Positions 37,170-45,440 of a stretch of DNA of 64,000 nucleotides are shown here, one piece after another (within the stretch, counting starts at the first letter, position 1; the number at the start of each line of letters is the position of its first letter). The notes under the pieces were generated by a model, which was not told where the DNA came from, ran no database searches, and was given only the letters and a program-made list of their open reading frames with translations. This stretch comes from an uncultured Chlorobiaceae bacterium (GTDB lineage: Bacteria > Bacteroidota > Chlorobiia > Chlorobiales > Chlorobiaceae): assembly GCA_903839405.1 (NCBI GenBank), contig CAIMCD010000037.1, positions 43,204 to 107,203 on the forward strand, in the 5' to 3' direction. The position numbers and the translations under genes were made by a program.

Positions 37170-38996
37170 ATGAGTAGGAAACAGAATATCAGGAATATAG
37201 CCATTATTGCCCACGTTGATCACGGAAAAACAACACTTGTTGATTCAATTTTTCAGAAGACGGGCGCATTCAGGGATAATCAGCAGGTAAACGTCCGCGT
37301 GCTTGATTCAAATCCCCAGGAAAGAGAGAGAGGCATCACCATATTTTCAAAAAACGCAGCGGCTATCTTCAAGGATCACAAGATCAATATTGTTGATACA
37401 CCGGGCCATGCCGACTTTGGCGGCGAGGTTGAGCGCATCTTGCAGATGGTTGACGGCGTGCTGCTTCTGGTTGACGCGTTTGAAGGGCCGATGCCGCAGA
37501 CCAAGTTTGTGCTGCGCAAAGCCCTTGAGCTGCATTTGAAGCCTATTGTGGTTATCAACAAGATCGACCGGCCGCAGTCCGATCCGGTCAAGGTGCACGA
37601 TCAGGTGCTCGATCTCTTCATTGCCCTCGGTGCCGAAGAGCATCAGCTTGATTTCCCTTATATCTTTACATCGGCTAAAAACGGCATTGCCAAATACAGC
37701 ATGGAAGATGAGGATGGCGACATGAGCCTGCTCCTTGACATGATCATCAAGGAGATTCCTCCTCCGGTTGCTCATGATGATGGCGGTTTCCAGATGCTGG
37801 TCACAACACTTGACTACAGCGAATACATTGGCAAGATCGCGATCGGACGCATTCAGCGCGGTATCGTCAGCCCCGGTAGCCAGCTTGCGGTTGTAGGCCC
37901 TGACGGTGTGGTCGGCAAGGGCACGGTGACCAAGGTTTTTCTGTTCGACAAGGTGCAGAAAGTTGAGGCAAAAGAGGCAACCTCGGGTGACATTATTGCC
38001 ATCGCTGGCATTCCTGATGCTACGGTCGGCATGACTTTGGCTTCGGTTGACGATCCGGTTTCGCTTGACTCCTTTGAAATCAGCAAGCCGACCCTCTCCA
38101 TGCTCTTTTCGGTGAACGACTCTCCCTTTGCCGGACTGGAAGGCAAGGAGGTCACCAGCCGCAAAATCCGTGAGCGTTTGATGAAAGAGGTAATGACCAA
38201 TGTCGCCCTCAACGTTGAGGAGACCGACAGTGCCGATACCTTCCGCGTTTCAGGTCGTGGCGAGCTTCACCTCTCGGTTTTGATCGAAACCATGCGGCGC
38301 GAAGGGTATGAACTTGCCATTGCAAGGCCCGAAGTGATCATGCACAATGATGAAAATGGCACGCTGCTTGAGCCGATTGAGCATGTAACGATTGATATTC
38401 CTGAAGAGTACACCGGTGTGATTATTGAAAAGATGGGTCGCAGAAAGGCAGAGATGACCCACATGGGTACGCTCCGCGGCGGTATGGTTCGTCTGGAATT
38501 TGAAATTCCTACCAGAGGTCTTATCGGTTACAACCTTGAGTTCACCACCGATACCAAAGGTGAGGGAATCATGTCGCACGTCTTCTACAACTACCAGCCG
38601 TTCAAGGGCAAGCTCCCTTCGCGCGAGACCGGTGCGCTTGTGGTTTCCGAGGCAGGCATTTGCGTTGCTTACGCGCTGAGCAGTCTTGAAGATCGCGGTA
38701 CCTTCTTTGTTTCGCCCAACACCAAGGTCTATGCCGGCATGATTGTTGGTGAGTCAACCCGAGGTCTTGATATTACCCTCAACGTCTGTAAAACCAAGAA
38801 GCTGAGCAACATGCGCTCTTCAGGCACGGATGAGTCGCTACGCCTCACTCCGCCGAAACTGCTTTCGCTTGAACAGGCACTTGAGTTTATCAATGACGAT
38901 GAGCTGCTGGAGGTAACTCCCCAGAGCATCCGCCTCAGAAAGAAGATTCTTGATGCCAACATCAGGGCCAAAGCCGTTAAAAAAGCCAACGCCTGA
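37170..38996 (+). CDS. typA: Ribosome-associated GTPase TypA/BipA
   Basis: 608 residues from [20 protein letters not shown] (37170), preceded by AAGGAAAAAAG. An in-frame ATG 44 codons upstream is not supported. EF-G-like translation factor: G1 [14 protein letters not shown]2 region [10 protein letters not shown]3 [15 protein letters not shown]4 [13 protein letters not shown]. Domains II, III and V follow, and the BipA-specific C-terminus has [16 protein letters not shown]. It helps ribosome assembly and stress adaptation in other bacteria. Single gene, divergent from the hem cluster, with a strong terminator. Confidence 0.96.
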   Translation: MSRKQNIRNIAIIAHVDHGKTTLVDSIFQKTGAFRDNQQVNVRVLDSNPQERERGITIFSKNAAAIFKDHKINIVDTPGHADFGGEVERILQMVDGVLLLVDAFEGPMPQTKFVLRKALELHLKPIVVINKIDRPQSDPVKVHDQVLDLFIALGAEEHQLDFPYIFTSAKNGIAKYSMEDEDGDMSLLLDMIIKEIPPPVAHDDGGFQMLVTTLDYSEYIGKIAIGRIQRGIVSPGSQLAVVGPDGVVGKGTVTKVFLFDKVQKVEAKEATSGDIIAIAGIPDATVGMTLASVDDPVSLDSFEISKPTLSMLFSVNDSPFAGLEGKEVTSRKIRERLMKEVMTNVALNVEETDSADTFRVSGRGELHLSVLIETMRREGYELAIARPEVIMHNDENGTLLEPIEHVTIDIPEEYTGVIIEKMGRRKAEMTHMGTLRGGMVRLEFEIPTRGLIGYNLEFTTDTKGEGIMSHVFYNYQPFKGKLPSRETGALVVSEAGICVAYALSSLEDRGTFFVSPNTKVYAGMIVGESTRGLDITLNVCKTKKLSNMRSSGTDESLRLTPPKLLSLEQALEFINDDELLEVTPQSIRLRKKILDANIRAKAVKKANA

Positions 38997-39059
38997 TTGG
39001 TACTGAAAGGCTTTCCTTCCGAAATTGGAAAGTTTTTCGAAATAGTTCTAAAGCAAAAA

Positions 39060-39088
39060 AAGGGTTACCTCAAGAGGTAGCCCTTTTT
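39060..39088 (+). terminator. Rho-independent terminator after typA
   Basis: GGGTTACCTC (39062-39071) pairs with GAGGTAGCCC (39074-39083, one G-T pair) over an AA loop, followed by TTTTT and preceded by a long A-run. The A-run also makes it work on the minus strand, for the convergent HNH gene that ends at 39090. Confidence 0.85.
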
Positions 39089-39089
39089 G

Positions 39090-39401
39090 CTATAATTTTC
39101 GATCAGCAATACGAGTGATTAAAACGTCCCGGTCAATCTTTTCGTCGCGAATATGCATTTTACGATGGCAGTTTGGGCATAGTGCTACGACATTATCGAC
39201 TGAGTCACGTCCGTCACGAGACAACCAAATCACATGATGGGATTCAAGATAGGGGTCACCGTTAGCCGAAAGAAATGGGGCCAAACATCTGCATAGATCA
39301 CAGATGCCATCAGCAAGCTTTTTCGCAGACGCTGCTACATCTGAATCTCTGATATACAAAGTGCATTTCGATTCGACTTTACGAGGAACAGGATTAGCCA
39401 T
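39090..39401 (-). CDS. HNH endonuclease (McrA-like)
   Basis: 103 residues. The zinc-binding frame has CDLC near 34-37 and LCPNCHRKMH near the C-terminus. The active-site HH pair sits in YLESHHVIWLSRDGRDSVDNVVAL. The N-terminal YIRDSDVAASAKKLADG is the usual lead-in of McrA-type restriction HNH domains. The protein is only this domain, whereas such domains are often fused to an N-terminal reader. That reader may be the Mrr-N-like product encoded 50 bp upstream. Role in restriction of modified DNA is inferred. Confidence 0.85.
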   Translation of the reverse strand: MANPVPRKVESKCTLYIRDSDVAASAKKLADGICDLCRCLAPFLSANGDPYLESHHVIWLSRDGRDSVDNVVALCPNCHRKMHIRDEKIDRDVLITRIADRKL

Positions 39402-39451
39402 GTCAGCCCGTAAGCGAAGTTCGCTAATTGGGAGCGCAAATGCTCTTCGTT

Positions 39452-39613
39452 CATTTTACATCTAACCAGCTTTTGAGAGTGTTCCTGTCAGCAGACACTG
39501 GTGCCTGCGACATATCTTGAGGGGGTGGCGTGAGAGTACCTTTTATCGACTTACGGGGGGCGCCCAGAATTGCCTCAGACTCCTCCTTGCTCAACCAGTA
39601 AGTGGTCTTCCCA
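39452..39613 (-). other. Out-of-frame continuation of the Mrr-N-like gene
   Basis: After the eight-A run (minus strand), shifting by one base opens a frame of about 50 codons reading NGKTTYWLSKEESEAILGAP and then a Pro-rich linker ending LKSWLDVK at 39452. It is a likely lost or frameshift-accessed C-terminus of the gene at 39591-40037. It ends 50 bp before the HNH gene. Confidence 0.55.
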
Positions 39614-40037
39614 TTTTTTTTGTCTCGGGAAAGGAGTATGGGCCATCCATTTCCCTGCGAACAGCAAATTCCCAGGTTACATCTCTTGCATGAGGGCAGC
39701 GTTCGTTACCTGAAAATAATGGATTGACTGGCAGGAATTTGTATTGACCAAGTGTGCCGACAACAAGATTGCTACTCTTGCCATCAAACGTTGCTACGCG
39801 ATCACCAATCTTGGCCTCAACTGCAAAATCAATAATCTCGGCATAGTGTTCCTTTAGGTCACCGTTGACCTTTATGCCATCAGGATACTTCTCGTGAAGC
39901 ATAGACTTGACCGTGTCGGAAGAGGCAGAAGAGAGGTCATCCAATCTGCTCCAGCCAACAGCAACCATTCCGAGTTTAACGAAATCATCGGCAAGTTTAT
40001 TGTCTTTCCCTGCTCGCACGAACAAAATGCGTGTCAT
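39591..40037 (-). CDS. Mrr-N/EVE-like restriction-associated protein, frameshifted
   Basis: 148 residues from MTRILFVRAGKDNKLADDF (40037), preceded by AGGGAGA. The pattern (I/W)FVRAG...G(M/V)VAVGWSRLDDLS, then GDRVATFDGKSSNLVVGTLGQY, matches the N-terminal domain of Mrr-type and related modification-dependent restriction proteins. The frame ends at 39591 in KKMGRPLTG, just after a run of eight A. One extra base there would join it to a further ~50 codons. It may be a sequencing slip, a phase-variable tract or a true pseudogene. HNH nuclease follows. A DUF4160/DUF2442 pair lies upstream on the same strand. Confidence 0.65.
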   Translation of the reverse strand: MTRILFVRAGKDNKLADDFVKLGMVAVGWSRLDDLSSASSDTVKSMLHEKYPDGIKVNGDLKEHYAEIIDFAVEAKIGDRVATFDGKSSNLVVGTLGQYKFLPVNPLFSGNERCPHARDVTWEFAVRREMDGPYSFPETKKMGRPLTG

Positions 40038-40084
40038 TGTAGTTCTCCCTGTATGGAATGAACTATAGGTTCTAACTGCAATAG

Positions 40085-40327
40085 TCAGGTCTGCTCTCTT
40101 TTGGAATCGAGGTACAGGGTATCCGGACAAATATCTTGTTCGTTCGGCCACACAACAGTCCCATGCTCAACTCTAACTTGTTTAAAGTAATTTTTGTCAC
40201 GTAATTCACTGAAGACACCAAAATCCAGTAAATCACGGCAATCGTAGGTTGCGTTCTCGCCATTGGTAAATACAAGGGATAATCTGTATTCATCACATGC
40301 TGTGACAGTTGCTACTCTTGGATTCAT
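40085..40327 (-). CDS. DUF2442 family protein
   Basis: 80 residues. RLSLVFTNGENATYDCRDLLDF matches the DUF2442 core and IWPNEQDICPDTLYLDS-like ending (here VVWPNEQDICPDTLYL) the C-terminus. It begins 3 bp after the DUF4160 gene, so the two are cotranscribed and probably coupled. Function unproven; the pair is common in accessory regions and may be a toxin-antitoxin-like module. It diverges strongly from the copy at 7909-8178. Confidence 0.85.
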   Translation of the reverse strand: MNPRVATVTACDEYRLSLVFTNGENATYDCRDLLDFGVFSELRDKNYFKQVRVEHGTVVWPNEQDICPDTLYLDSKREQT

Positions 40328-40330
40328 TGT

Positions 40331-40600
40331 TTACCTCAGAGGTTCAATCTTGTAAGGTTGTTGCCCGGAAAGTGCAAGCTGCCAGTCCGCTACCAGCTCA
40401 TCTTTGTGAAGCTCCATCCACGCCTGAAGCAGCTTCATTTTATTGTTCGGAAAACCGCCTTCAAGTATTTCACCATCAGGGATAGCAACAATAACTTCGT
40501 TCTCCTGATACGTTGCATGAATGTGAGGGCGGTTGTGCTGACGATTGTCTTTGAAATACAGATAAACAATTATTCCATAAAACATTGATATTGCTGGCAT
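40331..40600 (-). CDS. DUF4160 family protein (complete)
   Basis: 89 residues. MPAISMFYGIIVYLYFKDN is followed by the conserved His-rich segment HNRPHIHATYQ, then WMELHKDELVADWQLAL and a C-terminal IEPL. This is a complete copy and the reference for judging the shortened one at 7709-7894. The two conserved histidines could bind metal or take part in catalysis; no activity is established. It is the first gene of a possible minus-strand unit DUF4160-DUF2442-MrrN-HNH. Confidence 0.88.
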   Translation of the reverse strand: MPAISMFYGIIVYLYFKDNRQHNRPHIHATYQENEVIVAIPDGEILEGGFPNNKMKLLQAWMELHKDELVADWQLALSGQQPYKIEPLR

Positions 40601-40711
40601 TCAATGCTCCTTGTCAGTTGTTGCTTTTTTATAGTTGACAGTAATTATTCTGAAGCCTGCAGAGCAACGACTCTTTTTCGATAAAGATATTCATAGTTCT
40701 GAGAAATAGCA

Positions 40712-40757
40712 ATGACCAACCTCGTGCACCTGAATAGACGCACAAGTTGTTGGTCAT
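40712..40757. terminator. Inverted repeat past rsgA
   Basis: ATGACCAAC (40712-40720) and GTTGGTCAT (40749-40757) pair, with further partial pairing inside (CTCGTGC / GCACAAG). It is 38 bp past the rsgA stop. There is no strong U-run in the rsgA direction, so terminator function is uncertain. Confidence 0.4.
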
Positions 40758-40794
40758 GTAAAAAGATGGGGGCGTTTATGTTTACAAGGTTCGT

Positions 40795-41916
40795 TTAATG
40801 GAGTTGGCGGTTACGGCCATTACCGTAATCTTTTAAATCCTTTTTTGCTGATTTTATGAATTTGCCGAACTCCCGATCCTTCTTTCTCTTTTCAGCATAG
40901 GACATCTCGTAAAACTTGGACTCTTTGCTGAGTTTCAGGTAGTTGTCCAGGTGCTCCCGGCTGATTTCGCCGCGCTGCATGGCTTCAAGCACCGCACAGC
41001 CCGGCTCGCCGGTATGACTGCAGTCCCGGTAACGGCAACTGGATGAGTGGGCCGTGATGTCGGAATAACTGCTAACTATACCGTTTTCCGCTCCAAAAAT
41101 GCCAAATTCCCGCATCCCTGGGTTGTCGATCACCAGTGCACCTCCCTCCAGACGAATCAGCTCACGACGAACCGTGGTGTGACGCCCTTCGCCGGTTCCG
41201 CTGACGTCCTGAGTCTCCAGCTTTTCACGGCCAATCAGGTGATTAATGAGCGTACTCTTGCCTACCCCTGACGATCCGACGAAGCAATAGCTCTTTTTTG
41301 GTAACAACAGCCGCTTGAAGTCATCCAGGCCATCCCGCGTGACGTTGCTCAACGTGACTATCGGTGCCGTGATGCCGGCAGAAGCTATTTCCTGCAACTG
41401 CGCAGCCAGCAGAGCAGGATCTACCAAATCTGTTTTTGTGAGCAGAATGAAGGGTTCAGCCCCACCATCCATCACCATGACGAGATAGCGTTCCAGACGC
41501 TTCAGATTGAAATCAACATGGCATGACTGAACAATAGCCACGTAGTCAACATTCGCGGCTATCATCTGATACCCGATAACGTTCCCTGCTGACTTTCTGC
41601 GCAGCTCCGTTTTTCGCTCCAGAAGCATGTGGACAATCCCAACGCCGTCGCCGGAGTGCTTCTGCAGGCAGACCCAGTCGCCCACGCAAGGCAGTTCATG
41701 GGAGAGGTGATGGCGGTGCAGATAGCTGCCGGCCAGCTTTGCTCTGAAAAAGCCTGATTGATCCACAAGCAATAACTGATCACGATCAACAGCCGCAACG
41801 CGGGCGATACTATTGGCTTGACAGGATTCGGCCCTTTGCTCGAACCACTCGTTCCAGCCCAATTCAAGTAAGGCAGTGTGCTGATTTTTCATCGCTTTTT
41901 GCTCATCTGATTTCAC
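40795..41916 (-). CDS. rsgA: Ribosome small-subunit GTPase RsgA
   Basis: 373 residues (or 365 from MKNQHTALLELGW). Circularly permuted GTPase that assists late 30S maturation. An N-terminal OB domain (about 40-105) precedes the G4 motif LLTKTDL near 156-162, then G1 GSSGVGKSTL and G3 DNPGMREFG, in the permuted order that identifies YjeQ/RsgA. The zinc knuckle is CRYRDCSHTGEPGC near 300-313. The C-terminus is basic. Single gene. Confidence 0.95.
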   Translation of the reverse strand: MKSDEQKAMKNQHTALLELGWNEWFEQRAESCQANSIARVAAVDRDQLLLVDQSGFFRAKLAGSYLHRHHLSHELPCVGDWVCLQKHSGDGVGIVHMLLERKTELRRKSAGNVIGYQMIAANVDYVAIVQSCHVDFNLKRLERYLVMVMDGGAEPFILLTKTDLVDPALLAAQLQEIASAGITAPIVTLSNVTRDGLDDFKRLLLPKKSYCFVGSSGVGKSTLINHLIGREKLETQDVSGTGEGRHTTVRRELIRLEGGALVIDNPGMREFGIFGAENGIVSSYSDITAHSSSCRYRDCSHTGEPGCAVLEAMQRGEISREHLDNYLKLSKESKFYEMSYAEKRKKDREFGKFIKSAKKDLKDYGNGRNRQLH

Positions 41917-42237
41917 CCCACCTTACTGTTTTGCATAACATGGCTTTAACGCACCGAAGCGTAGCCTGTATCGGTCTCTGAGAATGTAAAGAAAAATAAG
42001 GGTTATCTACGCTGAAAGACGTAAAATCGTTTGTGCAACGTTGCATTGCACGAACACTTATGCGGTTTTGGGTTTTACGTGAATGTACCGGTGACTTTGA
42101 GGATGATGGTATCCGTATAAAAGGGAGAGTAGTCAAAATGGTTGTTACCATTCTTTCCGATGTCACTCAGAAAGAACGGTAACGTATTGCAGGAAAGATC
42201 GCAATGAAGCAACGGCTCAAGCTCAGGCCGACCCCTG
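41917..42237. other. Intergenic region with hairpin
   Basis: About 320 bp without a convincing gene. A dyad at 42144-42183 (GTTACC-TTCTTTC / GAAAGAA-GGTAAC) lies past the PNPOx-like gene and may be its terminator. The part near 41917 should contain the rsgA promoter. Confidence 0.4.
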
Positions 42238-42609
42238 TTACAGGGTCTGCTGAATGGAGTTGGCGGTGACGGCCATGACGGCGCGTGCCCATGCAAACGT
42301 TGCTTTTGTTGCGTCAAAATCAGGGCCGGAGGTTTCGATGCTTGCGCTGCCCTTGATCAAAAAGCCGGTGCCAGGGCCCATATTTCCGGTGACCTTGCGG
42401 CTGCCGAGGGTAATCAACACCTGATTGTTAAACGCAATATTCTGTTCGGTACGATGCATGTAACCGACAGGAATCAAGATGCGCTCAGCATCGGTAACGC
42501 GTACATAACTGTTCCAGGTGTTGACCATATGCGGTCCATCCTGGCCCAATGTTGCTATGGCAACCACGCCGTCGTGCTTTAATACTTCGGTTAATTTCTC
42601 CGGAATCAT
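42238..42609 (-). CDS. Pyridoxamine 5'-phosphate oxidase-family FMN-binding protein
   Basis: 123 residues, a single split-barrel domain. The start MIPEKLTEVLKHDGVVAIAT and the pattern GQDGPHMVNTWNSYVRV are typical of small flavin- or haem-binding members of the PNPOx-like superfamily. It lacks the residues for pyridoxamine phosphate oxidation, so vitamin B6 synthesis is unlikely. Flavin reduction or redox sensing is possible. It is 100 bp past bchX on the same strand, but probably has its own transcript. Confidence 0.85.
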   Translation of the reverse strand: MIPEKLTEVLKHDGVVAIATLGQDGPHMVNTWNSYVRVTDAERILIPVGYMHRTEQNIAFNNQVLITLGSRKVTGNMGPGTGFLIKGSASIETSGPDFDATKATFAWARAVMAVTANSIQQTL

Positions 42610-42708
42610 CGGTATACCTCCATTTTGCTTGTATCAAATAATGTAATCTTGCGGACTCGGTTCCATCATTGTAAGGCTTTTGCGAGAATCAGCAAAGGGT
42701 TTTCCCCG

Positions 42709-43821
42709 TCAGTTCTCGAAGAAGAGTCGGGTGAGGGTTTTGCGGGCGGAGGCGAGCAGCTCGCGGACGACTGACTCTTCACGGTGGGTGAGGTCGGCAA
42801 TTTCGCTGATGCTTTTCTCTTCCTCTTCCACCATCCGGTAGACCTCCTGTTCCTCTGCCGGGAGCCGGGCAATCGAGCGCTGCATTTTCAGCTCCTCGTT
42901 GTCCGCCGGAGTTTGGGTGGCGGTTTCTGCTGCCGGTGAGGTGCTCTTTTTCGGGGCAAAAAGCTCTTCGGCCGTAGCCGGTTGCGGGGCATCGTCGCTG
43001 ACGTCGCCGAAGAGCCTTACAAAGCCCATGAAGTCAAGTCCTCCAGCTTCACACGGCACAATGCGGTTTTCCAGAATATTACGGGCGAGAGCCTGGAATT
43101 TATCGCGGATTTCGGGCAGGCGGATAGCGAAGTCGAAGCTGTCGTCCCGGTCGCGGGCCTCGGAGTTATAGGGCACCTTCATCAGCACAGTGATGCCCGC
43201 CGCCTCGGCATATTTTTCCGCAACGCCGCTGCCGTCATCGCGGTTGATGATGAGGCCCAGCAGGCGGGATTTGCCGCCAACGGTTCGGAAGTAGTTGTTG
43301 GCCTGGCAGATATTGTTGGCCGTGAAGATCGACTGGCGGTCGTTGTTGGTGACCAGAATAACCTCTTCACTCAGCGAACGGGCGAGCGGCGTGGCAAAAC
43401 CGCCGCAAACCACGTCGCCGAGAAAGTCCATCAAAATGATGTCAAGATCCCATTTGAAGATGCCGAGCTTTTCAAGGATATCGAATCCTGAAATGATGCC
43501 CCGTCCGCCGCACCCGCGTCCCACCTGCGGGCCGCCGAGTTCAATGCCGTAGATCGGCTGGGGGAAGCCGGCAATATCGCGCCGGAAGACAATGTCGCTG
43601 ATGGTGAGCGGCTGGTTGAGTGCGTTTTTTTCCGAGAAGAGATCGGTAACGGTCGGCAGCGAAATGCCTCCGAAGAGGGAGGTGGTGGAGTCGTGCTTGG
43701 GGTCGCAGCCGAGCTGCAGCACCCGTTTTTGCATCAAAGCAAAGGTGGCGCTGAGGTTGGTTGTTGTAAAGCTTTTGCCTATTCCACCCTTGCCATATAT
43801 CGCGATTGTTCTTGCGGCCAT
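42709..43821 (-). CDS. bchX: Chlorophyllide reductase iron protein subunit X with C-terminal extension
   Basis: 370 residues from MAARTIAIYGKGGIGKS (43821). NifH-like ATPase that feeds electrons to BchYZ to reduce the B ring of chlorophyllide. The P-loop is GKGGIGKSFTTTN, and the [4Fe-4S] cysteines lie in GRGCGGRGI and DVVCGGFATPLA. The NifH core ends near GFVRLFGD. About 75 further residues follow: a Pro/Ala/Thr linker and a helical part, LPAEEQEVYRMVEEEEKSIS then EIADLTHREESVVRELLASA, that looks like a sigma-region-4-type helix-turn-helix. Third gene of bchF-bchC-bchX. Confidence 0.92.
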   Translation of the reverse strand: MAARTIAIYGKGGIGKSFTTTNLSATFALMQKRVLQLGCDPKHDSTTSLFGGISLPTVTDLFSEKNALNQPLTISDIVFRRDIAGFPQPIYGIELGGPQVGRGCGGRGIISGFDILEKLGIFKWDLDIILMDFLGDVVCGGFATPLARSLSEEVILVTNNDRQSIFTANNICQANNYFRTVGGKSRLLGLIINRDDGSGVAEKYAEAAGITVLMKVPYNSEARDRDDSFDFAIRLPEIRDKFQALARNILENRIVPCEAGGLDFMGFVRLFGDVSDDAPQPATAEELFAPKKSTSPAAETATQTPADNEELKMQRSIARLPAEEQEVYRMVEEEEKSISEIADLTHREESVVRELLASARKTLTRLFFEN

Positions 43822-43837
43822 TACTTGGTTCCCGGGA

Positions 43838-44836
43838 TTACTCGGTTGTGTAACAAGCTTTGTTCTGCGGCTCTGCATCAGCTTTCCAGAAGAGGATCAT
43901 TTTCAGACAGTCCGGATCGCTGAAGGCCTGCAGGTAGGCCTCGGTGATACTCTCCTCCACCTGGTGGTGATGGGTAAAAATTTTGCCGGCATGGAGTTGC
44001 CGTTTGCCAATCAGCTCCTTTACCCGCTCCAGATCACCCTTGGCCCACTGCTTGGCCGCAATAAAGGAGAGCTCTTTCTGGAATGCCTGGGAGTAGTCGA
44101 TGTTCATCCGCTGGTAATATCCTCCGAAAACCACCACGCCGTGGAACTTCAGAAAGCGCAGGCCGGTGTCGATGGCGCTCATGATGCCGGTGCTGTCGAT
44201 CAGCACGTCGAACTCATGGCCGGCAAGGGCGGCGGCAACGTCCTCCGTTTCGGGGTTGACCTTCAGGTCGGCTGAAGAGCAGTTCAGGCGGTTCGGGTTC
44301 GGCTCGGTGACGGCAACCAGTTTGGCCCCCATCAGTTTGGCCAGTTCCGCGCAGAGAATACCAACTGCGCCCTGGCCGAGGATCAGCACTTTTTTGTTCT
44401 CTACCTCAGCAAGATCCACAATATGGAGGGCGGTTGCGCCAAGCGGCAGGGCAATGCCGCACTGGGGATTCTCAATACCATCAAGCACCGTAATGCTCTC
44501 GACCGGGCAGACAATGTACTCCGACGCCCCGCCAAAGGCGGCATTGACCCCCTCATAGCCGAACGATCCGGCAACATAGGCGAACTTGCCGATCAGGCTT
44601 TGATTGACATGGTCGCCCACCTCAATAATTTTCCCCACGGTTTCATAACCGGGAATAAAGGGAAAGATAAAGGGCGGTGAAGGGATCAGGCCGTTGTAGG
44701 CCATTTTTTCCGTGCCGGTACTGATGGACGACCACCAGGTTTCAACCAGCACATCGGTTGATGAGACGGGTTTCAGGGTTACTTCCGCGAGCTCAATCTG
44801 GCGTACGCCGCTGAAGACAATGGCTTTTGCTTTCAT
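43838..44836 (-). CDS. bchC: 3-hydroxyethyl bacteriochlorophyllide a dehydrogenase
   Basis: 332-residue medium-chain dehydrogenase. Oxidises the 3-hydroxyethyl side chain to acetyl in bacteriochlorophyll a synthesis. Seen: MKAKAIVFSGVRQIELAEV, SSISTGTEKMAYNGLIP near 36-52, FIPGYETVGKIIEVGD, and the nucleotide-binding VLILGQGAVGILCAEL. The classical catalytic-zinc cysteines are absent, as usual in BchC. It lies 26 bp after bchF and 16 bp before bchX. Confidence 0.94.
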   Translation of the reverse strand: MKAKAIVFSGVRQIELAEVTLKPVSSTDVLVETWWSSISTGTEKMAYNGLIPSPPFIFPFIPGYETVGKIIEVGDHVNQSLIGKFAYVAGSFGYEGVNAAFGGASEYIVCPVESITVLDGIENPQCGIALPLGATALHIVDLAEVENKKVLILGQGAVGILCAELAKLMGAKLVAVTEPNPNRLNCSSADLKVNPETEDVAAALAGHEFDVLIDSTGIMSAIDTGLRFLKFHGVVVFGGYYQRMNIDYSQAFQKELSFIAAKQWAKGDLERVKELIGKRQLHAGKIFTHHHQVEESITEAYLQAFSDPDCLKMILFWKADAEPQNKACYTTE

Positions 44837-44862
44837 ACTATTCCGGGGTCTTCTAGAATTGA

Positions 44863-45336
44863 TCAGGCTGATTGCTGCTGCTTGAGTTTCTTCTCATTAT
44901 GCTTTTCAAGCAGGAGACGGATAACGAATTGCGCCGCATTGATGAGATAGCTCAGATAGGCGAGCAGCGCGGTCTGGATCAGGATGTGCTCGCTGAGGCC
45001 CATGAAAAAGAGGATAAAGTAGGAGATATGCACAATCATGGCGATGGCGCTGCCGAAATCCTCCCAGAAAAACTCGGGAGCAAAGGCAAACTGGCCGAAG
45101 ACCTCCTGCTCAAAAAAGCCGCCGGTTACAAAAATCAGCACCAGCATAAAGGTTTTCAGCGTCACAAAAAAGGTAATCCAGGCAAAGTTGTCGATCCAGA
45201 TGTGCGACTGGTAGAGCCAGGTGACGGTAAGGCCGGCAAGAAACATCACAAACTGGATCGGTGCCAGGATTCCCTGTACTTTTGTCCAGACCGAAGCGTT
45301 TCTCCGTTCAAGCTGTTCGGGGGTGTAACGAGGCAT
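44863..45336 (-). CDS. bchF: 3-vinyl bacteriochlorophyllide hydratase
   Basis: 157 residues, integral membrane with four TM segments. Hydrates the 3-vinyl group before BchC acts. The start MPRYTPEQLERRNASVWTKV matches the BchF family, with TGGFFEQEVFGQFAFAPEFF and WEDFGSAIAMIVH near the middle. Green sulfur bacteria also have a paralogue, BchV. I choose BchF because the gene is joined to bchC and bchX, but sequence alone does not separate the two here. First gene of the operon. Confidence 0.9.
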   Translation of the reverse strand: MPRYTPEQLERRNASVWTKVQGILAPIQFVMFLAGLTVTWLYQSHIWIDNFAWITFFVTLKTFMLVLIFVTGGFFEQEVFGQFAFAPEFFWEDFGSAIAMIVHISYFILFFMGLSEHILIQTALLAYLSYLINAAQFVIRLLLEKHNEKKLKQQQSA

Positions 45337-45440
45337 AAGAGAATAAGTTCACTTGTGGTGGCAAAAAACTGGTATAACTACTTTGTTAAAAAGTCGTTGA
45401 ATATAGTAAAAATTGGCACGGGCGGCAAATGCGCTGCCGG

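Noticed and set aside
41940..42000. Possible attC or tRNA-like fold past rsgA
   Set aside because: No consistent stems or conserved tRNA loops. No tRNA or rRNA gene was recognised anywhere in the window.
42007..42317. Open frames between rsgA and the PNPOx-like gene
   Set aside because: Short, rich in rare codons, without ribosome sites; one runs through a hairpin and into the PNPOx gene.
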